Shown: positions 25,336 to 32,503 of the stretch, one piece after another | Numbering within the stretch: the first letter of the stretch is position 1 | Layout: every line of letters begins with the position of its first letter | Assembly: GCA_016185125.1 (NCBI GenBank) | Contig: JACPOC010000003.1 | Location: forward strand, 1 to 39,233 | Reading direction: 5' to 3' | DNA: 39,233 bases | From: Bacteroidota bacterium | GTDB lineage: Bacteria; Bacteroidota; Bacteroidia; B-17B0; Aurantibacillaceae | The notes under the pieces: model-generated | Databases searched by the model: none | What the model was told of the DNA's origin: nothing | What the model saw: the letters and a program-made list of their open reading frames with translations, nothing else | Position numbers and translations under genes: made by a program

Positions 25336-25888
25336 CAAATTTCAATCAAAGATTCACGAATTTCAATCAAAGATTCACGAATTTCAATCAGAGATTCACG
25401 GATTTCAAGCAGAGATTCACGAATTTCAAGCAAAGATTCACGAATTTCAGTTAGAGATTCACGAATTTCAGTTAGAGATTCACGAATTTCAGTTAGAGAT
25501 TCACGAATTTCAATCAGAGATTCACGAATTTCAATCAGAGATTCACGAATTTCAAGCAAAGATTCACGGATTTCAAGCAGAGATTCACGGATTTCACGCA
25601 GAGATTCACGGATTTCAATCAGAGATTCACGAATTTCAGTTAGAGATTCACGAATTTCAAGCAAAGATTCACGAATTTCAGTTAGAGATTCACGAATTTC
25701 AGTTAGAGATTCACGAATTTCAGTTAGAGATTCACGAATTTCAAGCAAAGATTCACGAATTTCACGCAGAGATTCACGGATTTCAGTTAGAGATTCACGA
25801 ATTTCAGTTAGAGATTCACGAATTTCAAGCAGAGATTCACGAATTTCACGCAGAGATTCACGGGTTTCAATTAGAGATCCACGCAGGC
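25336..25888. repeat. Tandem array of about 26 units of 21 bp
   Basis: The unit (plus strand GAATTTC-NNN-YAR-AGATTCAC, variable triplet AAT, AGT, AAG or ACG) is repeated without spacers. On the minus strand one frame is open throughout and reads a heptad EIRESLx with x = I, T, L or R; I and L fall at the a and d positions of a coiled coil. The frame ends at TAA about 25332 (…EIRESLIEIC) and is open upstream to about 25905 but contains no ATG; the first TTG start would be at 25748 (138 residues). A plus-strand frame (SRISxRD) is also open. I therefore call it a repeat and leave coding potential open. Confidence 0.9.
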
Positions 25889-26070
25889 GGGAGTTTTTTT
25901 GTGATTATATTTTTAAATAATAGTTTCATGGCAATGCTATGCAGCAATTTTTAAAAATCGTTTTGATAAAAAATTACTATGTATCTTTAGCCTAAATCAT
26001 AAATTTCATTTAGTATAAAATTTAATTGTTATTGCAAATATGTAATTTAGTATTTATATTATTTTTAAAA
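25889..26070. other. AT-rich spacer between the tandem array and the P-loop gene
   Basis: Nothing gene-like was seen. It contains the degenerate -7-like word TATCTTTA near 25982 with an A in place of the final G, which may belong to the P-loop kinase gene, whose start at 26071 is about 80 bases away. Confidence 0.5.
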
Positions 26071-26472
26071 ATGCAATCACTAATACTCCTTAGGGGGCTG
26101 CCCGGTAGCGGTAAATCTACCCTTGCTCATTTATTAAGCGAAAACAATAAGTATCCGGTTTTTTGTATCGACGATTATTTTACCCACCTAAACGGAGAAT
26201 ATAAATTTATATTTGATAAAAATCACCTGGCTTATAAGCAATGCGAGGAAAATTGCAGAAAAACAATTGCCAAAGGTGCAGCCAAAGTGTTTATTGATAA
26301 CGTATTTAGCCTTGAGTGGGAGATGGAACCGTATTTTAAAATTGCATCTGAATTTAATTGCAGAATATTTGTAATAACGGTTGAAAAAAGACATTTAAAC
26401 AGTAATGTTCATGGAGTTACCAACGAACAATTAAAAAAAATGGCTCAAAAATATAAAGTAATTCTTTTGTAA
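26071..26472 (+). CDS. P-loop kinase-like ATPase (NEDD4BP2-like)
   Basis: The 133-residue protein begins with a strand and Walker A: LILLRGLPGSGKST, followed by FCIDDYFT (an acidic pair typical of the polynucleotide-kinase-like AAA_33 group) and VFIDNVFSLEWEMEPY as a Walker B-like segment. Proteins of this type phosphorylate nucleotides, sugars or nucleic-acid ends; the substrate is unknown. The frame is open 15 codons further upstream (from TTG at 26026), but the ATG at 26071 directly precedes the first strand and is preferred. Confidence 0.82.
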   Translation: MQSLILLRGLPGSGKSTLAHLLSENNKYPVFCIDDYFTHLNGEYKFIFDKNHLAYKQCEENCRKTIAKGAAKVFIDNVFSLEWEMEPYFKIASEFNCRIFVITVEKRHLNSNVHGVTNEQLKKMAQKYKVILL

Positions 26473-26599
26473 TGCCATTGTAAAATGTTTCTTAAATAAA
26501 AGTATAATAAACTTTAAATTAAAATACAGGATATTTTATTAGTTTTGAGCTAAATATTGCTATCTATTTAATTGGATAGAAATGAGAAATTATTGCACA

Positions 26600-28651
26600 A
26601 TGAAAAAGTTACTGATTATATTAAATATTGTTCTGTTATCACAATTATTATGCGCGCAGGTTATGAATACGCGCAAATGGCGCAAGAGCGAAAAGGATTC
26701 GTTAGATAACGCATTGTTACTTTACGAAGAGAAAAATTACACGCTCGCTTTGCCGGTGTTGGATAATATTCATCATAATCATCCTAAAGAAGAATTTTTA
26801 AAGTATATTTTTGGCCAATGTGCTTTATCGCGAGCCGATAAATACGAAGAGGCTTATCTTGCACTTGGCGAAGTTTACGCTAAAAATAAAAAAGTAGAAA
26901 ACATTGAGTACGATATGGCACGCGCTACCCATTTTACCAATCGGTTTGATGAGGCCACTACCTATATTGAAGCCTATCTTAAGAACAAACGCACCAACGC
27001 AGAGGGCCGAAAAAATGGTGAATTATTACGCCGTTACATTAACAACGCCAAGTTTTATATTGCCAACCCTACAAAGGCAAAAATTTCCAATATTGGAGAT
27101 GTTGTTAACACCGCCGAAGATGAATATGTGCCCACCATTACAGCAGATGAATCTGTATTGATTTATACCTACAGAGGTGTAAAAAGTAAAGGCGGAAGAG
27201 TGAACGCATTTTTGCAGCCCGATAATAACGGGCAATACACCGAAGATATTTATATGTCGGTAAAACAAAACGATGTTTTTTCAGCTCCGGTTGCTCAAGA
27301 TAGTATTAATACTAATGCTCACGATGCAGCCATTTCATTAAGTCATGATGGACAAATATTGTTTATTTACCGCGATAACGGCGATGATCATGGCGATATC
27401 TATCAAAGTTATTTAATTGGAGAAACGTTTTCAAAACCATTTAAAATAAAAGGAATGGTTAATTCTTATTCTTGGGATGGGCATTGTTCATTAGCACCCG
27501 ATGGCCAAACCTTATATTTTAGCAGCGAGCGCGGTGGAGGTTTCGGAGGAAGAGATATTTATAAAGCAACTTTATTACCCGACTCAACATGGGGTAATGT
27601 AGTTAACCTGGGCGATTCTATAAATACTATTTATGATGATGATGCTCCCTTTATCCATCCCGATGGAATTACTTTGTATTTTAGTTCAAAAGGCCGAACA
27701 AGCATGGGCGGTTATGATATTTTTCAATCAACCATGAATCCCATTGATTCAACCTTTAAAACAACCCAACATTTAGGTTATCCGATTAATTCAACCGATG
27801 ATGATATTTATTTTGTACTCTCGGCTTCCGGCGATCATGGCTATTACAGCAGCGGAAAAAAAGGAGGATACGGGCTGAAAGATATTTATTTAATTGAAAC
27901 TAATTTTTCAACCCCAAAGGCTTTGTATTTAGTTAAAGGCCAAACTACAAGTGATAAAAATCCCGTTGAAGCAAAAATAAAGGTAGAAATAACTTCGCGT
28001 AATAACCGAATTTTTAAATCATTTAACTCTAACGCCATAAGCGGTGATTATCTGATAACGCTTCCTGCCGGTGCCGAATATTTAATCACTTATACTTATA
28101 AAGATAAAGCCACTAAAACATACTCCGTAAACACCATTAATATTAGCGGATATACCCAAAAAATTAATAATGTAGAGTGGAATACTGCCGATACAGTTAA
28201 GGCAATTATAACGCCTACTATTGCCGCCACGCCAACCATTGCCGTTGAAACAAAAACTACCCAAGTGCTTAAAAAAGACGTAGTGGTTAAGGCAGATAAT
28301 TTTGTTACAAATAATAAAATGCAGGAAAAAGTTAAACTGTATGCGGATAAATATGGTAATATTTCTGCAGAGGGTTTAGAGTTTAGGGTTCAAATTGCGG
28401 CGTATAAATACCCTAAAAATTACAACTATAAACACTTAAAAGCATTAGGAAAAGTTGAAAAATTATTATTAGATGATGAAATAACCCGCATTACTATTGG
28501 AGGAAAGTTTAATACCATAGGAAAAGCCTGGGCGCATAATAAAAAGGTAATAAAAGCAGGGCAAAAGGATGCCTTTGTAACGGCCTTGTATAACGGTAAG
28601 CGTGTTTATTTAGAGGAGCTTGAAAAAATGGGAATATTTGTAATTAAATAA
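26600..28651 (+). CDS. TPR/PD40 surface protein with SPOR-like C-terminus
   Basis: The 683-residue protein begins with a signal peptide (MKKLLIILNIVLLSQLLCAQ), which is why I choose the ATG at 26600 rather than 26582. Then come TPR-like helices (about 35-150), a six-bladed PD40/WD40-like propeller (about 170-420; repeated LSHDGQILFIYRDNG, LAPDGQTLYFSSERGG, IHPDGITLYFSSKG), a carboxypeptidase-regulatory-like beta domain (about 430-530) and a SPOR-like region (about 590-683, EFRVQIAAYKYPKNY). The order resembles T9SS-associated PorE, but the final OmpA peptidoglycan-binding domain is replaced. It is probably a periplasmic protein tied to the cell wall. Confidence 0.85.
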   Translation: MKKLLIILNIVLLSQLLCAQVMNTRKWRKSEKDSLDNALLLYEEKNYTLALPVLDNIHHNHPKEEFLKYIFGQCALSRADKYEEAYLALGEVYAKNKKVENIEYDMARATHFTNRFDEATTYIEAYLKNKRTNAEGRKNGELLRRYINNAKFYIANPTKAKISNIGDVVNTAEDEYVPTITADESVLIYTYRGVKSKGGRVNAFLQPDNNGQYTEDIYMSVKQNDVFSAPVAQDSINTNAHDAAISLSHDGQILFIYRDNGDDHGDIYQSYLIGETFSKPFKIKGMVNSYSWDGHCSLAPDGQTLYFSSERGGGFGGRDIYKATLLPDSTWGNVVNLGDSINTIYDDDAPFIHPDGITLYFSSKGRTSMGGYDIFQSTMNPIDSTFKTTQHLGYPINSTDDDIYFVLSASGDHGYYSSGKKGGYGLKDIYLIETNFSTPKALYLVKGQTTSDKNPVEAKIKVEITSRNNRIFKSFNSNAISGDYLITLPAGAEYLITYTYKDKATKTYSVNTINISGYTQKINNVEWNTADTVKAIITPTIAATPTIAVETKTTQVLKKDVVVKADNFVTNNKMQEKVKLYADKYGNISAEGLEFRVQIAAYKYPKNYNYKHLKALGKVEKLLLDDEITRITIGGKFNTIGKAWAHNKKVIKAGQKDAFVTALYNGKRVYLEELEKMGIFVIK

Positions 28652-28698
28652 AAATTAAAGTCCTGTTTTTTAGGAGCAGATCATTTTATTTTTTAACA

Positions 28699-29607
28699 TT
28701 AAATGAGAGCCCCAATACATTCTTCTATCAACTTATATTTAAATGTAAAACCTTTTTTTATTAATCTTTGCGGTATAACATTTCTGCTATCAAGAATTAA
28801 TTCAGGTTCTGATCTAATAAAAAAAGCGCCAATTTTAATCAGAAGCTCCGGTGCTGGTAGTCCAATAGAAATGCCCATTTTTTTACGTAACAAGTGCATT
28901 AATTTTTTATTGGTAACAGGTTCGGGCGCGGCCATGTTATAAGCACCCATTGCATTTTTATTAGCGAGCATCCATTCAATAATACTGCAAAAATCGTTAA
29001 CATGTATCCAGCTTATTTTTTGCGAACCTTTGCCCATAGTGCCGCCCAAGCCTTTTTTTACAAGGTTAACTAAAACGGGTAGCACTCCTCCCTGTAAACC
29101 ATACACTAAAGTAGTTCGTAAAAAAAGCTGGCGTGTTTGAGGCAAAATAAAATCTGTTGCGGCTTTTTCCCAGGCTCTAGTTACCTCTGCCATAAATCCG
29201 TTTGCATTTTGGGCAGCAAACTCACTCATAGCCTCCGTTTCACTATTTGGATATATGGCTGCCGAACTTCCATTGATCCAAACTTCAGGAGGATTTTTGC
29301 ATTTTAAAATTGCCTCACCTATAATTTTCGTAGAATTAATTCGGGAAGATAAAATATATTTTTTGTTGTTATCAGTAAACCTGCAATTAATACTTTTTCC
29401 GCTAAGATTAATTATTGCCGTAGCGTTTTCTAATTCTGCGCACCAACCTCCCAATGTTTTGCCGTCCCATTGCAAATAAACAATGTTGCCCTGGGTTTTG
29501 TTTTCGCTTCTTGAAAGAATAATAATTGTATCGTAATCTCTTTTAAAATGATTACAGAGCGCTTGGCCTAAAAAACCGGTTCCACCCGCAATAATTAATT
29601 TTCTCAT
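28699..29607 (-). CDS. TIGR01777 family NAD(P)-dependent epimerase-like protein
   Basis: The 302-residue protein opens with MRKLIIAGGTGFLGQALC, an extended-SDR Rossmann motif, followed by AIINLSGKSINCRFT, the family's SSAAIYPN segment and a C-terminal DUF1731 domain with NVIPQRLIKKGFTFKY. The frame is open 14 codons upstream (from 29649), but those residues precede the nucleotide-binding strand and do not fit the family, so 29607 is the start. The natural substrate of this family is unknown. It diverges from thrS. Confidence 0.9.
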   Translation of the reverse strand: MRKLIIAGGTGFLGQALCNHFKRDYDTIIILSRSENKTQGNIVYLQWDGKTLGGWCAELENATAIINLSGKSINCRFTDNNKKYILSSRINSTKIIGEAILKCKNPPEVWINGSSAAIYPNSETEAMSEFAAQNANGFMAEVTRAWEKAATDFILPQTRQLFLRTTLVYGLQGGVLPVLVNLVKKGLGGTMGKGSQKISWIHVNDFCSIIEWMLANKNAMGAYNMAAPEPVTNKKLMHLLRKKMGISIGLPAPELLIKIGAFFIRSEPELILDSRNVIPQRLIKKGFTFKYKLIEECIGALI

Positions 29608-29653
29608 AATATTAATAATTTTAAAATATAACCGTATAAAAATAAACATTTGT

Positions 29654-29661
29654 TATCTTTG
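29654..29661 (+). promoter_or_regulatory. Predicted -7 element of thrS
   Basis: TATCTTTG matches TAnnTTTG and lies 43 bases before the thrS ATG. Transcription would start near 29667, so the leader is about 37 nt, most of it taken up by the anticodon-like hairpin. Confidence 0.5.
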
Positions 29662-29677
29662 ATGTTTCAAAAACAAT

Positions 29678-29694
29678 CCTACGTTGTAAGTAGG
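29678..29694 (+). promoter_or_regulatory. thrS leader hairpin resembling a tRNA-Thr(UGU) anticodon arm
   Basis: CCTAC (29678-29682) pairs perfectly with GTAGG (29690-29694) around the 7-base loop GTTGTAA. In tRNA numbering this gives U33, anticodon U34-G35-U36 (threonine, codon ACA), A37 and A38; only position 32 (G instead of a pyrimidine) departs from a canonical tRNA-Thr loop. It ends 10 bases before the ATG at 29705. In E. coli, ThrRS represses its own mRNA by binding an anticodon-arm mimic in the leader; the same mechanism is inferred here. Confidence 0.65.
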
Positions 29695-29704
29695 CATAAC
29701 AATT

Positions 29705-31651
29705 ATGATAAAAATTACACTACCCGATGGCTCCGTTCGCGAATATGAAAAAGGAACCACATCACACCAAATTGCACTTAGCATTAGCGAGGGTCTTGCA
29801 CGCAATGTTTTAGCGGCTAAAGTAAACAACGAAGTATGGGATTCTTCCCGTCCAATTCATAACGATTGTTCGTTAAGCTTATTAACCTGGAACGATGATC
29901 TTGGAAAAGCAGCTCTTTGGCATTCTTCAGCCCATTTAATGGCAGAAGCACTCGAGGCTTTATATCCCGGAAGTAAGTTTGCTATTGGCCCGCCTGTTGA
30001 AAATGGATTTTATTACGATATTGATTTTGGCGATAAATCTTTTTCTATTGATGAGGTAGAAAAAGTGGAACAAAAAATGCTTGAACTGGCACAGAAAAAA
30101 AATGAATATGTTCGTAAAGAAGTTCCTAAAGCAGATGCTATAAAATATTTTACCGAAAAAAACGATCCCTATAAACTTGAACTGATTGACGGCTTGCAGG
30201 ATGGTTCAATTACTTTCTATACTCAAGGAGGTTTTACCGATTTGTGCCGCGGGCCGCATATTCCAAATACAGGTTTTATTAAGGCTGTAAAGTTGCTGCG
30301 TGTTGCCGGTGCTTATTGGCGCGGAGATGAAAAAAATAAGCAACTCACGCGCATTTACGGTATCACTTTTCCTAAAGATAAAGAGTTAAAAGAATATCTG
30401 GTAGTGCTGGAAGAAGCAAAAAAACGCGATCACCGCAAATTAGGTAAAGAGCTGGAGTTATTTACCTTCTCCGAAAAAGTAGGAATGGGTTTGCCTTTAT
30501 GGTTACCTAAAGGCGCTATGCTTCGCGAAAAGCTGGAACAATTTATGCGCAAGGCTCAAACCAAAGCCGGTTATTTACCGGTGGTTACGCCTCACATAGC
30601 TTTAAAAGAATTGTATGTAACAAGCGGACACTACGAAAAATACGGAAAGGATGCCTTTCAACCAATCCATACACCGCAGGAAGGCGAGCAGTTCTTTTTA
30701 AAACCAATGAATTGTCCGCATCATTGCGAAATATATAAATCATCGCCGCGTTCGTATAAAGATCTTCCTATTCGTTATGCAGAGTTTGGTACCGTATATC
30801 GTTACGAGCAACATGGCGAATTGCATGGCCTTACCCGCGTACGTGGATTTACACAAGATGATGCGCATTTGTTTTGCCGTCCTGATCAGGTAAAAGAAGA
30901 GTTTTGTAAAGTAATTGATTTGGTATTGCATGTTTTTAATGCTTTGGATTTTAAAGATTTTAAAGCGCAAATAAGCTTGCGGGATCCTGAAAACAAAGCC
31001 AAATACATTGGCAGCGACGAGAACTGGGCACTTGCTGAATCAGCGATTATTGAAAGTGCTAAAGAAAAAGGTCTGGAAACTGTTGTGGAACTTGGTGAGG
31101 CCGCGTTTTACGGGCCAAAGCTCGATTTTATGGTAAAGGATGCTTTAGGCCGCAAATGGCAGTTAGGCACCATTCAGGTAGATTATAATTTGCCCGAGCG
31201 TTTTCAGTTGGAATATACAGGCAGTGATAATTTAAAGCACCGCCCCGTTATGATTCACCGCGCGCCTTTTGGAAGTTTGGAGCGTTTTATTGCGGTATTG
31301 ATTGAGCATTGCGGCGGTAATTTTCCTTTGTGGTTAACGCCTGAACAATTTTCCATTTTACCTATTAGCGAAAAATATAACGATTACGCCCATAAAGTGT
31401 TAGAAACTTTATCGGCAAAGGATATGAAGGGTTTTGTGGATGAACGCAATGAAAAAATAGGCAAAAAAATTCGTGATTCGGAAGTTAAAAAAATACCTTT
31501 TATGCTCATTGTGGGCGAAAAAGAGGAAGCGGATAACACAATTGCAGTTCGCCAACACGGAAAAGGCGACATTGGTGTTTTAAGTGTCGATGATTTTAGT
31601 AAATTTGTGGCCGACATCATTGAGAACGATTTTAAGGAAAAAGTTTCGTGA
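29705..31651 (+). CDS. thrS: Threonyl-tRNA synthetase
   Basis: The 648-residue class II enzyme has the full E. coli-type layout: TGS domain (1-62), editing domain with [11 protein letters not shown] (His73, His77) and the conserved [16 protein letters not shown], the catalytic core with [10 protein letters not shown] (zinc-ligand Cys) and [20 protein letters not shown] (motif 2), [23 protein letters not shown] (motif 3), and the anticodon-binding domain (about 545-648), which recognises G35 and U36. It charges tRNA-Thr and clears mischarged serine. infC follows on the same strand after 96 bases. Confidence 0.97.
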   Translation: MIKITLPDGSVREYEKGTTSHQIALSISEGLARNVLAAKVNNEVWDSSRPIHNDCSLSLLTWNDDLGKAALWHSSAHLMAEALEALYPGSKFAIGPPVENGFYYDIDFGDKSFSIDEVEKVEQKMLELAQKKNEYVRKEVPKADAIKYFTEKNDPYKLELIDGLQDGSITFYTQGGFTDLCRGPHIPNTGFIKAVKLLRVAGAYWRGDEKNKQLTRIYGITFPKDKELKEYLVVLEEAKKRDHRKLGKELELFTFSEKVGMGLPLWLPKGAMLREKLEQFMRKAQTKAGYLPVVTPHIALKELYVTSGHYEKYGKDAFQPIHTPQEGEQFFLKPMNCPHHCEIYKSSPRSYKDLPIRYAEFGTVYRYEQHGELHGLTRVRGFTQDDAHLFCRPDQVKEEFCKVIDLVLHVFNALDFKDFKAQISLRDPENKAKYIGSDENWALAESAIIESAKEKGLETVVELGEAAFYGPKLDFMVKDALGRKWQLGTIQVDYNLPERFQLEYTGSDNLKHRPVMIHRAPFGSLERFIAVLIEHCGGNFPLWLTPEQFSILPISEKYNDYAHKVLETLSAKDMKGFVDERNEKIGKKIRDSEVKKIPFMLIVGEKEEADNTIAVRQHGKGDIGVLSVDDFSKFVADIIENDFKEKVS

Positions 31652-31657
31652 AAAAAA

Positions 31658-31709
31658 TTATTAGTTATTAGTTAAAAGTTGGAATGAACTTTTAACCAAT
31701 AACCAGTAA
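31658..31709 (+). other. Long hairpin between thrS and infC
   Basis: A 23-base arm ending in GTTAAAAGTT (to 31680) pairs with a 23-base arm beginning AACTTTTAAC (from 31687) over a 6-base loop. The inner 10 pairs are perfect; three positions further out are mismatched or G-U. No T-tract follows, so it is more likely a processing or stabilising hairpin, or a decayed repeat, than a terminator. Confidence 0.6.
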
Positions 31710-31737
31710 CAAATAAATATAATAAATAACAAAAAAC

Positions 31738-31742
31738 GGAGG
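31738..31742 (+). promoter_or_regulatory. Shine-Dalgarno sequence of infC
   Basis: GGAGG lies 5 bases before the ATT start codon at 31748. Strong Shine-Dalgarno sequences are rare in this window, and here it fixes the choice of a non-standard start. Confidence 0.75.
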
Positions 31743-31747
31743 TAAAA

Positions 31748-32389
31748 ATTAAGAATCCATACAAACCAAAAAAGCCCACCACAACTAATACAGGCCCAAT
31801 AGCTAAGCCTGCGGAACAAAAACCGGTATTTAAACAACCAAGAGGGTTAAAAGTAGGATTTAAACGTCCGGGTGTAAAAGAGGAACTTCATAAGGTAAAC
31901 GAGCGTATTACTGCTAAGCAGGTTCGTGTTGTAGGCGAAGGTATTGAAGCAGGTGTATATTCCATTACTGAGGCTTTGCAAATGGCCAAAGCGCAGGAAC
32001 TTGATCTGGTAGAAATAGCACCTAATGTTGATCCTCCGGTATGTAAAATTGTTGATTACGGTAAGTTTCTTTACGAGCAAAAGAAAAAGGCTAAAGAAAT
32101 GAAAGCCAAAGCTTCTAAGATCGTTATTAAAGATATTCGTTTTGGTCCGCATACTGATGAGCATGATTTTAATTTTAAAAAGAACCACGCCATAAAGTTT
32201 TTGCAGGAAGGTTGTAAAGTTAAAGCCTTTGTGTTTTTCAGGGGACGTGAAATTGTATTTAAAGAACAAGGTGAAATTCTTTTATTACGTTTTGCAAACG
32301 AACTGGAAGAATTCGGAAAGGCGGAACAGCTTCCTGTTTTAGAAGGAAAACGGATGCAAATGGTAATAGGCCCTAAGAAAAAACTATAG
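31748..32389 (+). CDS. infC: Translation initiation factor IF-3 with an AUU start
   Basis: IF-3 binds the 30S subunit and rejects wrong start codons. The frame contains no ATG, GTG or TTG before the conserved N-terminal domain ([17 protein letters not shown]) but has ATT at 31748 behind GGAGG, giving 213 residues: a basic, proline-rich leader ([13 protein letters not shown]…), N-domain (about 51-120), and C-domain with [17 protein letters not shown] and ending MVIGPKKKL. The first ATG-type start (31976-31982) would delete most of the N-domain. An AUU start is the basis of IF-3 self-repression in E. coli. rpmI and rplT do not follow. Confidence 0.93.
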   Translation: MKNPYKPKKPTTTNTGPIAKPAEQKPVFKQPRGLKVGFKRPGVKEELHKVNERITAKQVRVVGEGIEAGVYSITEALQMAKAQELDLVEIAPNVDPPVCKIVDYGKFLYEQKKKAKEMKAKASKIVIKDIRFGPHTDEHDFNFKKNHAIKFLQEGCKVKAFVFFRGREIVFKEQGEILLLRFANELEEFGKAEQLPVLEGKRMQMVIGPKKKL

Positions 32390-32407
32390 TATTTTTTAAT
32401 TGATAAA

Positions 32408-32440
32408 TAAAAAGCGAAGGAGAAATCTTTCGCTTTTTTT
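32408..32440 (+). terminator. Rho-independent terminator after infC
   Basis: AAAGCGAA (32411-32418) pairs with TTCGCTTT (32429-32436) and the stem is followed by T to 32440. It closes the thrS-infC unit right after infC, where rpmI would be expected. Confidence 0.85.
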
Positions 32441-32503
32441 ATGAGATGAAAGGCGCATAACTATTAATTCCGTGAGAGAATGGATCACTCTAACTCTCAT
32501 TTC

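Noticed and set aside
25332-25748. Confident 138-residue EIRESL protein gene
   Set aside because: There is no ATG, the only start is a TTG inside the repeat, and the plus strand is also open; kept as a repeat with possible coding.
25336-25888. CRISPR array
   Set aside because: The 21-bp units are directly joined with no unique spacers, and no cas gene is present.
26582-26599. Upstream ATG for the PD40 protein
   Set aside because: The signal peptide begins at the ATG at 26600; six extra residues would precede its basic start.
29678-29694. A true tRNA gene at the thrS leader
   Set aside because: Only an anticodon arm is present; no acceptor, D or T arms surround it.
31658-31709. Terminator between thrS and infC
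   Set aside because: No T-tract follows the stem, and infC has no promoter of its own after it.
31847-32269. Minus-strand 140-residue open frame
   Set aside because: Antisense to infC, with Phe/Leu/Tyr-rich composition typical of a shadow frame.
31976-32389. infC starting at the internal TTG
   Set aside because: It would remove most of the conserved N-domain that is encoded in frame upstream.
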